Below, piece by piece: positions 1 through 7,448 of a stretch of DNA of 32,927 bases; position 1 is the first letter of the stretch, and every line of letters begins with the position of its first letter. The stretch comes from Curvivirga aplysinae. Its GTDB lineage: Bacteria > Pseudomonadota > Alphaproteobacteria > UBA8366 > Aestuariispiraceae. The position numbers were made by a program, and so were the translations under genes. The stretch covers positions 1 through 32,927 of the forward strand of contig NZ_SMMC01000185.1 in assembly GCF_009711445.1 (NCBI RefSeq), written 5' to 3'. The notes under the pieces are model-generated. The model worked only from the letters and a program-made list of their open reading frames with translations, was not told where the DNA came from and searched no databases.

Positions 1-1599
1 CCACAAGCCACAGCACAAAATCAGTCTCAGCCTGCGCAAGCGCCCGCTTCGACAACAACACAAGCGATAAATACACAGACACAGGCGCCAACACCGTCAC
101 AAGCGCAGCAACATCAAATTCAGGTAAAAACATCAGCATCACTTCCACAAGCTGTTTCAAAAGAATTGGCTTCTGGACAAAGTATTAGGGTAGAGGTGCA
201 GCAAGTTCCTAATCAATCAGCCAATCGTCTGACACTGCAAACTACGTCTGGCCCCGTCACAGTAACAACGCAATCAGGAACGCAGATTTTACCTCCACCG
301 AATACACAAGCAAACTTACATGTGTCCTTTCATTCTGCACTAGCAGGAAAAACAGCACAGGGAGATGGGCCCTTATTGCTTAATCTTTCTTGGTCAGGCA
401 CTGCTATCAAAGCGACGACAACAACAACTCAAGGAAGCGCAACAAATGTAACGCTCAACACATTGCAAGGAACACAATTACCTGCCACGACCTTAAGTCA
501 AAACTCGATATCACATTTACTACCTAAAACGCCCACAGGCCCTTTGTCACCCTCTCCTGCGGTACATGCGTCATCCATTCGTGGCGGGCCAGCTGCTGCT
601 ATGACACAGACTAATACCTCGCAAAACATACCAACAATGCCAACGCCACAAGGGTCGCCTATTGCGTCAAATCAGTCCTTAAATGTCCAAATTGCTTCCT
701 TACAGTTGCCTAACCAGACATTACCTGCAGGTTTAACAATCCCGACTTCTGGACCAACAGGCATACCTGCCATTCAAGCAACAGTACTTGCAAGCCAACC
801 CGGTAATACGATCATACAAACATCGGTTGGCCCCATGTCTTTACCAACCCCATCGCCCCTGCCTCCTGGCAGTTTATTAACTCTTCTTCCTTTAGGTGAA
901 CCGATCAGCATCCAGGTTCCTGTACAAACTGCCCTAAATACCTCTGCAGCTATTCAGGAACGATGGGCGATGCTACAACATGCCATGTCCATGTTACAGG
1001 CTGGCAACCCACAGATGGCGCAGCAAGTTATGCAATCCATGCCTCAAGCGAACACGCAAATGGCCACCAGTATACTTTTCTTACTTTCTACCTTGAGAGG
1101 TGGCGCTCTAGAAAACTGGGTCGGGCGAAGTGCCGCATCTCGCATTTCAGGGCCAATGGGCGATCGTCTGATTGATAGCATAAAACAAAATACCAGACAG
1201 ATACGTGACCCCATGGGACAGGAATGGCGGGCATATGGTATGCCCGTGGCCCAAGATTCCAGTTTTGGTGAGTTATGGTTATATTTAAAAGATAAATCAG
1301 ATGAAGAAAAACTAACATCAAATCAAGATGATGAAGCTAAAAGATTTATCATCGAAACTAGTTTTCAAAAAATGGGCCCTTTGCAGCTAGATGGTTTGGC
1401 AACCCAGAAAACAGTAGATTTAATGTTTAGAAGTTTGATCCCGGTCGAAGAAAAAATGCGTGATGATATTCGCGCACTTTTTGGCAACACAATCACGGCA
1501 TTAGGTTTAACAGGAACTATTCGTTTTCACGTTGCAGATCATTTTCCTGTTTCAATTACTGAAGAAAGCGTTACTCTAGGTGGAGAAGTTACCATTTAG
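1..1599 (+). CDS. FliK-like flagellar hook-length control protein, 5'-truncated
   Basis: The reading frame is open from base 1, so the gene begins before the window and only its 3' 1.6 kb is present. The first roughly 270 residues are low complexity, rich in Gln, Thr, Ser, Pro and Ala with few charged residues, as in the disordered ruler part of hook-length proteins. The last part (nt about 1340-1550) reads RFIIETSFQKMGPLQLDG, then a hydrophobic strand, then a helix with LRALFG-like spacing and 'ITALGLTG'. This fits the pattern of the FliK C-terminal Flg_hook domain (strand, Gly-Pro-Leu turn, strand, helix ending in Leu-Gly). In the family this domain contacts the FlhB export switch and stops hook elongation. 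It probably heads an operon with the next two genes (gaps of about 30 and 9 nt). The family call rests on pattern only; another secreted low-complexity protein is possible. Confidence 0.6.
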   Translation, partial: PQATAQNQSQPAQAPASTTTQAINTQTQAPTPSQAQQHQIQVKTSASLPQAVSKELASGQSIRVEVQQVPNQSANRLTLQTTSGPVTVTTQSGTQILPPPNTQANLHVSFHSALAGKTAQGDGPLLLNLSWSGTAIKATTTTTQGSATNVTLNTLQGTQLPATTLSQNSISHLLPKTPTGPLSPSPAVHASSIRGGPAAAMTQTNTSQNIPTMPTPQGSPIASNQSLNVQIASLQLPNQTLPAGLTIPTSGPTGIPAIQATVLASQPGNTIIQTSVGPMSLPTPSPLPPGSLLTLLPLGEPISIQVPVQTALNTSAAIQERWAMLQHAMSMLQAGNPQMAQQVMQSMPQANTQMATSILFLLSTLRGGALENWVGRSAASRISGPMGDRLIDSIKQNTRQIRDPMGQEWRAYGMPVAQDSSFGELWLYLKDKSDEEKLTSNQDDEAKRFIIETSFQKMGPLQLDGLATQKTVDLMFRSLIPVEEKMRDDIRALFGNTITALGLTGTIRFHVADHFPVSITEESVTLGGEVTI

Positions 1600-1629
1600 A
1601 AATAATTTATCTTGTAGAAACAGGGATAT

Positions 1630-2043
1630 ATGATGGAAAATAATATTGATGAAGCTGAGTTAACGGTAAACCAGAAATCACAATCGGATCGCCGCTTTTC
1701 ACTTGTCACCGTAGAAAATCCAAACCTTTCTATAGATTATCTTGTTTCTCTTGGCTCAAAGCTAACGGATGAAAGCTGCTGCATTCAAATCAGTTATGTT
1801 CCAGATAAGTTGGTTTTAAAACCTGAAGCTTTTGAACAATATCTTCATAGTTTCGATGATCAAGACACGTCGTCTTTAGAAGCACTGGCACTTAACGTTC
1901 TTATTGATCTAAACAACGAAGTTGTACCACGCTGGGTTCAGGTGCGCGCCAAGTCTGAAAGTTCCAATCACCGGGTTCTGGTGGAAGATCGCCAACCAAT
2001 ATGGGAAAATGAAGAACTTTTATCCCGCATCCAAAAATTCTAG
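1630..2043 (+). CDS. QueF-like T-fold protein lacking catalytic residues
   Basis: This 137-residue protein is not a functional preQ0 reductase by its residues, but its core follows QueF closely. 'VSLGSKLTDESCCIQISYVPDK' (split here as V39-C51 and I52-K60) lines up with the QueF stretch TSLCP...QPDF...ISYVPDK. 'YLHSF' (71-75) matches the YLxSF after the NADPH motif, 'SLE' (82-84) matches FHE, and 'PRWVQV' (100-105) matches the late strand. The nucleophilic Cys is Gly42, the QPDF aspartate is gone, the ESKSLK NADPH motif has become KPEAFE, FHE has lost its His, and the PRGGI segment is degenerate. The scaffold survives and the chemistry does not, so a binding, structural or regulatory role is inferred. 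The SD-like AGGGA (1622-1626) sits 3 nt before this ATG and 6 nt before the next one at 1633, which may be the true start. It lies 9 nt before the DUF599 gene. Confidence 0.6.
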   Translation: MMENNIDEAELTVNQKSQSDRRFSLVTVENPNLSIDYLVSLGSKLTDESCCIQISYVPDKLVLKPEAFEQYLHSFDDQDTSSLEALALNVLIDLNNEVVPRWVQVRAKSESSNHRVLVEDRQPIWENEELLSRIQKF

Positions 2044-2052
2044 GAACGCAAC

Positions 2053-2760
2053 ATGGAAAATCCGCTGATTGCGCTTGATTTAACCCTGTTAGATGTTCTG
2101 GCGTTAACTTGGTTCTTTATCTGTTGGATGGGATTTCAGTATTTCGCGGATCATAGTCGCTGGCACAAACGCAGCCTCACCATTCAAATTAATGAATACC
2201 GTCTGGAATGGATGCGTCAGATGCTACAACGCGACGTAAGAATGGTCGATACAACACTTTTAGGCAATTTATTAACCGCTATTGGCTTCTTTGCCTCAAC
2301 AACTATCCTTGTTTTGGGGGGATTATTTGCGTTACTTGCAAATGCAGATATTGCTATGCAAGCCTTAACCAGCTTACCTTTCGCAAAGCAAACCAGCCTC
2401 ACTGTTTGGGAATTCAAAGTATTATTGTTGATGAGTATCTTTGTGCATGCCTTCTTTAAATTTGGATGGGCATTTAGACTTAACAATTATTGCTCAATAT
2501 TAATTGGCGCGGCCCCGCCTCCAGAAACTTTATCACCTGAAAGAGAGCGCTATGCACATAAAACTGCACAGCTCAGTATTAATGCTGGGAAACATTTTAA
2601 TCGGGGATTAAGAACCTATTTCTTCGGTCTAGCCGCAATAGGTTGGTTCTACCACCCGCTGGCTTTGGTTATCGTTTCTACAATTGTTGTGTGCGTATTA
2701 TATCGCCGCGAATTCAGTTCCGCGGCCTTATTCAGCCTAGTGCAAGCTGAAGAAAACTAA
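2053..2760 (+). CDS. DUF599 family membrane protein
   Basis: The protein has 235 residues with four or five hydrophobic segments: near residues 8-30 (LLDVLALTWFFICWMGFQYF), 70-95 (LLGNLLTAIGFFASTTILVLG), 115-140 and 190-215. It fits the DUF599 pattern: an N-terminal helix ending in a Trp/Tyr-rich segment, 'WMRQMLQRDVRMVDTTLLGNL', the central 'FGWAFRLNNYCSILIGAAP' and 'AHKTAQLSINAGKHFNRGLRTYFFGLAAIGWF'. The family is an inner-membrane protein of unknown function. The start is supported by AGGAA six bases upstream of the ATG. It follows the QueF-like gene by 9 nt, so the two are probably co-translated, and it ends 12 nt from the convergent acetyltransferase gene with no obvious terminator between them. 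I am confident of the family and cannot give a biochemical role. Confidence 0.8.
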   Translation: MENPLIALDLTLLDVLALTWFFICWMGFQYFADHSRWHKRSLTIQINEYRLEWMRQMLQRDVRMVDTTLLGNLLTAIGFFASTTILVLGGLFALLANADIAMQALTSLPFAKQTSLTVWEFKVLLLMSIFVHAFFKFGWAFRLNNYCSILIGAAPPPETLSPERERYAHKTAQLSINAGKHFNRGLRTYFFGLAAIGWFYHPLALVIVSTIVVCVLYRREFSSAALFSLVQAEEN

Positions 2761-2772
2761 ATCTCAATAACT

Positions 2773-3645
2773 TTACAAATAAGACTGTGTGGATAATGCG
2801 AAATACTGATCCCAGCCTGCAGTGATATCCCAATCACCACGTATCATAATCGGGGCTGTTTCAACCCAATCCATACCTGCTTTTCTCATTCTCTCAATCA
2901 GGCTTTTATGCATAACAGGGATATCCACTTGATATTGCGGCTCAGCGCGATCGGCAATGGATTGCACCAAAGCCAGAGCCATATCTTCATTTGGCGCAGT
3001 TAAACCACCAATAACAGTGATGCCTTCTTGCTCCGAACCTAACGCATAACCTTGCAACTCATTTTCAGCATCATATAGAAAAGCGCGATATTTGGATTGC
3101 CCCATACGACGCTTTACCATCTTGATGCGGGGCGCCCCAAAACGATCCGCATCAAGGCGTAATAAAGTGCCTAAATCCTTTACAGGTAAAGATTCACGAA
3201 TGGAGCAACCTTCTTCGAGAAGCTCTTCTATTTTTCCGGCATTAAAAGTTTTGGCAAATCCGCGGGTGATCTCATCAACCTTCTTGAAGCCAAACTGTTC
3301 GTATAACCCCTGCCCAACATCAGTTGAAATCAGGCAAAGAGATACGTTCTCCTCTGGTAACAAACCAACGATGCGCTCAATTAATTCTTTGCCCAGTCCC
3401 TGACGTTTATAGTCAGGATGGGTGATCACACAGCCAATGGAACCTTTATCCGCACTGAAAGGCGTAATCGCACCACAGGTGACAATTTCTTCTTTATCAT
3501 TCACATGTCCAATTAGACGTGCGGATGTTAACAATGTCAGCCAGTCTTCGCGGTTTAAGGACCAACCAGTTGTGGCATTTAAGGCAAGTAACGCCCCAAG
3601 GTTTGCATGGCTTAACGGAATTAAGCGAGGGCGTTTTTCTGACAT
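2773..3645 (-). CDS. GNAT N-acetyltransferase with two tandem GNAT-like domains
   Basis: A 290-residue protein. The N-terminal half is a standard GNAT fold: 'GSIGCVITHPDYKRQGLGKELIERIV' (quoted here as GSIGCVITHPDYK then RQGLGKELIERIV) holds the acetyl-CoA pyrophosphate loop RQGLGK, followed by 'LYEQFGFKKV', the usual GNAT ending. The C-terminal half (from about residue 140) repeats a degenerate GNAT with 'RFGAPRIKMVKRRM' and a final strand region, as in proteins with an Acetyltransf_18 type tail. The acceptor substrate cannot be told. It starts 6 nt after the aroC stop, with the SD GGTGAG overlapping the end of aroC, so it is probably translated from the aroC message. The opposite frame shows no competing gene. 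Confidence 0.8.
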   Translation of the reverse strand: MSEKRPRLIPLSHANLGALLALNATTGWSLNREDWLTLLTSARLIGHVNDKEEIVTCGAITPFSADKGSIGCVITHPDYKRQGLGKELIERIVGLLPEENVSLCLISTDVGQGLYEQFGFKKVDEITRGFAKTFNAGKIEELLEEGCSIRESLPVKDLGTLLRLDADRFGAPRIKMVKRRMGQSKYRAFLYDAENELQGYALGSEQEGITVIGGLTAPNEDMALALVQSIADRAEPQYQVDIPVMHKSLIERMRKAGMDWVETAPIMIRGDWDITAGWDQYFALSTQSYL

Positions 3646-3651
3646 CGTTGT

Positions 3652-4740
3652 TTACTCACCGCATTGCGCGCGATGACGCATATAATGATCCAGAATGACA
3701 CAAGCCATCATGGCTTCCCCTACAGGCACAGCACGGATACCAACACATGGATCATGACGACCTTTGGTGAGGATATCTGCATCCTGTCCATCTTTGGTCA
3801 CGGTTTTACGAGGCGTCAGAATAGAACTTGTCGGTTTAACTGCGAAACGAGCAATAATGTCCTGACCAGTTGTTATGCCGCCAAGAATACCGCCAGCTTT
3901 ATTGCTGGTGAATTCAGGTTTACCATCAGCGCCCATACGCATTTCGTCTGCATTTTCTTCGCCTGTCAAAGCTGCAGATTCAAAACCTGCACCAACCTCA
4001 ACACCTTTCACGGCGTTAATGGACATAAAGGCACGCGCGATATCTGTATCTATTTTATCATATACAGGCGCACCAAGACCGACAGGTACTCCAGAAGCCT
4101 GTACTTCAATAACCGCCCCACAGCTGGAACCACTTTTACGGATGTCATTCAGATATGCTTCCCAGTCCTGTGCAGCTTTCACATCTGGGCAGAAGAACGG
4201 GTTTTGACCGACCTGATCCCAATCCCAATTATCACGATTAATTTTATGGGGGCCCATCTGAACCAAGGCAGCACGGATTTGAACGCCACCTTCGATAATA
4301 TGATTCAGAACCTTACGAGCAATACCGCCTGCTGCTACACGCATGGCTGTCTCACGTGCAGAAGAGCGGCCGCCACCACGATAATCACGAATACCGTATT
4401 TTTCCCAATAAGTGTAATCTGCATGCCCCGGACGGAATTTATCCATAATATCGGAATAATCTTTGGAACGCTGATCTGTATTTTCTATCAACAACCCAAT
4501 AGAAGTTCCCGTAGTTTGGCCTTCAAACACACCAGACAGAATTTTAACTTCATCAGGTTCACGACGTTGGGTGGTATGTTTGTTTTGTCCCGGCTTGCGT
4601 TGGTCCAGATAAACCTGCAAATCATCTTCGGTTAATGGTACACATGGTGGTACACCATCAACAACACAACCGATTGCCGGACCATGACTTTCACCAAATG
4701 TGGTGAAGCGGAATAAATGACCAAAACCGTTACCGGACAT
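3652..4740 (-). CDS. aroC: chorismate synthase
   Basis: Chorismate synthase converts 5-enolpyruvylshikimate-3-phosphate to chorismate with reduced FMN, the last shared step to aromatic amino acids and folate. The 362-residue length is normal. Family signatures are clear: '[13 protein letters not shown]' near residues 11-23, '[14 protein letters not shown]' then '[20 protein letters not shown]' in the middle, and 'AVKPTSSI', '[18 protein letters not shown]' near the end. I place the start at ATG 4740, with AAAGGG seven bases upstream, rather than the in-frame TTG at 4746. A hairpin at 4780-4804 separates it from fabI upstream, so it may have its own promoter or receive read-through. The GNAT gene follows 6 nt downstream. 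Confidence 0.96.
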   Translation of the reverse strand: MSGNGFGHLFRFTTFGESHGPAIGCVVDGVPPCVPLTEDDLQVYLDQRKPGQNKHTTQRREPDEVKILSGVFEGQTTGTSIGLLIENTDQRSKDYSDIMDKFRPGHADYTYWEKYGIRDYRGGGRSSARETAMRVAAGGIARKVLNHIIEGGVQIRAALVQMGPHKINRDNWDWDQVGQNPFFCPDVKAAQDWEAYLNDIRKSGSSCGAVIEVQASGVPVGLGAPVYDKIDTDIARAFMSINAVKGVEVGAGFESAALTGEENADEMRMGADGKPEFTSNKAGGILGGITTGQDIIARFAVKPTSSILTPRKTVTKDGQDADILTKGRHDPCVGIRAVPVGEAMMACVILDHYMRHRAQCGE

Positions 4741-4779
4741 ATTCAAACCCTTTATCTAAATCTCAAGGTCTTTAATTAC

Positions 4780-4804
4780 AAAGACCGGCATAATGCCGGC
4801 CTTT
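4780..4804 (-). terminator. rho-independent-like hairpin after fabI
   Basis: The arms AAAGACCGGC (4780-4789) and GCCGGCCTTT (4795-4804) flank a 5-nt ATAAT loop. On the minus-strand RNA the single non-Watson-Crick position is a G-U pair; on the plus strand it would be A-C, so the stem suits the minus transcript. The tract that follows in the minus direction is only weakly U-rich, so termination may be partial and allow read-through into aroC. Confidence 0.5.
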
Positions 4805-4853
4805 GGTTTTAAATCATATGAGCAGCTTTGCAATCGCAAAAGCGTCAAAAGAA

Positions 4854-5697
4854 CTACTTGGAACGTTCTTTAATCTGTTCAAGTAATTCCGCAGATTCTT
4901 CAGCGGCATCAATCGCAACCATACCAACTGTGTGATATCCACAATCAACATGATGAACTTCGCCGGAAACACCTGCACCTAAATCAGATAGCAGATAAAG
5001 GGCTGAGCCTCCTACTTCATCAATGGTTACGTTGCGCTTCAATGGTGCGTTTAACTCGTTCCAACGAAGGATGAAACGGAAATCACCAATACCACTTGCA
5101 GCCAATGTTTTGATTGGGCCCGCAGAAATCGCATTCACACGGACACCCTGACTACCCATATCAACCGCCAAGTAACGAACGGATGCTTCCAATGCAGCTT
5201 TTGCAACACCCATTACATTATAATGAGGCATTACACGTTCAGCACCATAATATGTGAGTGTTACGATAGAACCGCCCTCATTCATCAATGGCGCAGCGCG
5301 ACGCGCCAAGGCAGTTAAAGAATAACATGAAATATCCATAGACATTAAGAAATTGTCACGGGATGTATCTAGATAACTTGCCTTTCAATTCGCTTTTATC
5401 AGCGAATGCAACCGCATGAACCAAGAAATCAATCTTACCCCATTGCTTTTCAAGTTCAGCAAATACGTTATCCATGCTTTCTTCGTCAGTTACATCACAT
5501 GGTAAAATGATAGTAGAGCCTAATGATTCAGCCAATGGGCGTACGCGTTTCTCAAGCGCTTCACCTTGATATGTGAAGGCGATTTCCGCGCCATGCTCTG
5601 CCAATGCCTTAGAAATACCCCAAGCAATAGATTTGTCATTTGCAAGGCCAAGGATAAGACCACGCTTACCTGCCATGAGTTGTGACGGGTTAGTCAT
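4854..5697 (-). pseudogene. fabI: enoyl-[ACP] reductase (NADH) gene interrupted by a one-base frameshift
   Basis: FabI performs the final NADH-dependent reduction in each round of fatty acid elongation. The 5' part (5697 to about 5377) encodes the N-terminal Rossmann segment with 'GLANDKSIAWGI' and 'HAVAFADKSELKGK', then runs into LSRYIP and a stop. Dropping one base at the AA doublet 5375-5376 (TT on the coding strand) restores YLDTSRDNFL and joins directly to MSMDISCYSLTALARRAAP. The restored protein of about 280 residues is full length and keeps the catalytic Tyr-Tyr-Lys set in 'TYYGAERVMPHYNVMGVAKA'. Everything else is well conserved, so this is either a very recent lesion or a sequence error. 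The SD GAGG lies 9 nt before the ATG. Two separate proteins are unlikely, since the frames abut at a conserved motif. Confidence 0.9.
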
Positions 5698-5738
5698 ACT
5701 AAAAAACCTCTTGTTTTCCCGCTAAAAATCCAGTCCGC

Positions 5739-5766
5739 ATCATACGCTGTTTCGCCGTTTCGTCAA
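5739..5766 (-). promoter_or_regulatory. candidate sigma70 promoter of fabI
   Basis: On the minus strand TTGACG (complement of 5761-5766, five of six consensus bases) and TATGAT (complement of 5739-5744, five of six) are separated by 16 nt. They lie about 40 nt upstream of the fabI start. No other pair in this interval scores as well by eye. Confidence 0.45.
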
Positions 5767-5880
5767 AGGTCTGCCGATCAAATTCGTGAATTTTTTTGTA
5801 ACATTTAGACTCTTCACTTTCGAACCGACCATAAAGGACAGATTAAACCGCTAAAAGCTTTGAATTTTCAGGCAAATTAT

Positions 5881-5909
5881 TTAACAATAGAAATTAGATT
5901 TTTTATAAT
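5881..5909 (+). promoter_or_regulatory. near-consensus sigma70 promoter for the BrkB-family gene
   Basis: TTAACA (5881-5886, five of six) and a perfect TATAAT (5904-5909) are separated by exactly 17 nt. Transcription would begin near 5916, downstream of the first in-frame ATG at 5860. This rules that start out and supports ATG 5932, leaving a leader of only about 15 nt. Confidence 0.65.
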
Positions 5910-5931
5910 TTACCAACCAAAGGGCATGCAC

Positions 5932-7305
5932 ATGGTCGCTATGTTAGGACAAAAATTGCAAGAATTCGCGAAACTGATGCGTTATGTTCTTCAACGTTTC
6001 ATGCATGATAAAATGCAACCTCGCGCAGCGTCACTAACTTTCACCTCCCTTTTAGCCATGGTGCCACTGTTAGCAATTAGTTTCGCTATTTTTGCTGCCT
6101 TCCCTGCATTTGAAAATTTGAAAGCTGAAGCCCAAAACTTTATCTTCGAAAATTTTGTACCCGGCGTAGGTAATTCCGTCCAAGAGCATTTGGAAAGTTT
6201 CACGTCAAAGGCGCAAGGTGGATTAAGTGCGGTTGGCATCATTTTCCTAGGCGTGACATCTATCATGTTGCTGGTAACTATTTCCGGCACATTTAATGAA
6301 ATATGGCGCGCAAGACAGCCCAGTTCAATCATTTCTCGCATTCTGGTTTATTGGGCTATCTTAACCCTTGGGCCACTTTTCTTCGGGGCAAATATATCCA
6401 TCAGTACCACTTTATTTGCTTATGCCCGTACCTCTGGCCTTGATGATCTGACAGGATCCTATTTTCAGCTGGCATCATTCATGCCTTTCTTCCTGTTAAC
6501 CATTGGTTTTATGCTAATGTTTCTGCTTATCCCCAACTATCCTGTTCGCAAACGTGATGCGTTAAAAGGTGGTATATTGGCAGGTGCAATTCTAGAGTTA
6601 TTAAAGAAGGGCTTCACATTTTATATCACCAGTTTTCCGACTTATGAAACGATCTATGGTGCTATGGCGACCATACCGATTTTCTTGTTATGGATTTATC
6701 TTAGCTGGAATGTGATCTTATTTAGTGCACAATTCACGGCCGCCTTACCTGAATGGCGTGCAGGTAGCCGTAAAATCACCAAGGGTAGCATTAATTTATC
6801 TGAGAAGTTAACTGCGTCTCTTTCTTTGTTGCATGCCTTAAAAGAAGCAACCGCGAAAGGCAAAGGCCTAACAGAACGGCGTATGCCTGTCATTACAGGT
6901 TTGGGTCCGGAACAACTACATTTTGCCTTAACCAAGTTAGAAGAGCTCAATTTCGTCACCAAGTCCGATACAGGCCGTTGGCATTTATGTCGTGATTTGA
7001 AAGACTATCGCTTGGCTGATCTTATTCATAATTTAGATCTGACTTTGGAAAAGGAGTTCTCTACCACACATCTAAGTCAAGCATGGGCACATCGCTTACA
7101 AAATATGTTAAATCAGTCCGAACAAGAGATAGGACACATTTTTGCCGATAATCTGGAAAGAATTCTAGAAGACATGCATGAAGGAGAAAATTTTCCCATT
7201 AAAGCCAAACAGCCCATGAAAGAAATTGAAGATAAAGATGCAGCATCCGGTTTGGTTTCAAAAGCACTGGCATTGATTGGCGCCGGCGCGATCGGCAATA
7301 ATTAA
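5932..7305 (+). CDS. YihY/virulence factor BrkB family inner-membrane protein
   Basis: A BrkB/YihY-type protein of 457 residues, with about six transmembrane segments in the first 290 residues. Diagnostic stretches are 'RAASLTFTSLLAMVPLLAIS' near the N-terminus, 'GNSVQEHLESFTSKAQGGLS', 'NEIWRARQPSSI', 'YPVRKRDALKGGILAGAILE' and 'YGAMATIPIFLLWIYLSW'. The C-terminal 170 residues are soluble and include a winged-helix-like region ('MPVITGLGPEQLHFALTKLEEL'), an extension seen in many proteobacterial members. The family was once thought to be RNase BN; the molecular role is not established. I choose ATG 5932 because AAAGGG lies seven bases before it and because the promoter at 5881-5909 would start the RNA after the longer frame's ATG. 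It is divergent from fabI. Confidence 0.85.
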   Translation: MVAMLGQKLQEFAKLMRYVLQRFMHDKMQPRAASLTFTSLLAMVPLLAISFAIFAAFPAFENLKAEAQNFIFENFVPGVGNSVQEHLESFTSKAQGGLSAVGIIFLGVTSIMLLVTISGTFNEIWRARQPSSIISRILVYWAILTLGPLFFGANISISTTLFAYARTSGLDDLTGSYFQLASFMPFFLLTIGFMLMFLLIPNYPVRKRDALKGGILAGAILELLKKGFTFYITSFPTYETIYGAMATIPIFLLWIYLSWNVILFSAQFTAALPEWRAGSRKITKGSINLSEKLTASLSLLHALKEATAKGKGLTERRMPVITGLGPEQLHFALTKLEELNFVTKSDTGRWHLCRDLKDYRLADLIHNLDLTLEKEFSTTHLSQAWAHRLQNMLNQSEQEIGHIFADNLERILEDMHEGENFPIKAKQPMKEIEDKDAASGLVSKALALIGAGAIGNN

Positions 7306-7323
7306 GAGATTTTTTTGGAGGGG

Positions 7324-7386
7324 ATGATGTCGATTGAATTTTTATTACCTGCACTAGTGTCTTTGGCTTTCTTGGGGCAAAGATAG
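7324..7386 (+). CDS. possible 20-residue hydrophobic small ORF
   Basis: Nineteen bases after the BrkB-family stop there is a strong SD-like GGAGGGG (7317-7323) followed by two ATGs (7324, 7327) and a short frame, MMSIEFLLPALVSLAFLGQR, ending in TAG. The peptide is hydrophobic with a C-terminal Arg, like a single-pass small membrane protein. It lies before the terminator at 7415-7448 and so would be on the BrkB message. I recognise no family. It could be the stub of a decayed gene or chance. Confidence 0.3.
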   Translation: MMSIEFLLPALVSLAFLGQR

Positions 7387-7414
7387 CCCTTGCGGGATAA
7401 ACCATTTAACAAAG

Positions 7415-7448
7415 AAAAAAGCTGGCTTATTTCAAGCCAGCTTTTTTT
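7415..7448. terminator. bidirectional terminator overlapping the dnaJ-like stop codon
   Basis: Arms AAAAAAGCTGGCT (7415-7427) and AGCCAGCTTTTTT (7435-7447) make a 13-bp stem with a 7-nt loop and U-tracts on both strands. The last codons of the minus-strand dnaJ-like gene (Lys-Lys-Ala-Gly-Leu-Lys) form one arm and its stop codon sits at the loop edge. The same hairpin serves the plus-strand BrkB-family transcript. Confidence 0.85.

Noticed and set aside
1088-1321. Minus-strand 77-codon frame inside the FliK-like gene
   Set aside because: It is a mirror frame of a coding sequence with no SD and no family resemblance.
3664-4635. 323-codon plus-strand frame opposite aroC
   Set aside because: It is antisense to a highly conserved gene; its Thr/Ile/Cys/His-rich composition is that of a mirror frame and it has no SD.
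5356-5400. Programmed ribosomal frameshift in fabI
   Set aside because: No slippery heptamer and no stimulatory hairpin or internal SD is visible at the shift site; mutation or sequence error is simpler.
5860-5931. N-terminal extension of the BrkB-family protein from ATG 5860
   Set aside because: The near-consensus promoter at 5881-5909 would start RNA inside it, it has no SD, and ATG 5932 has one.
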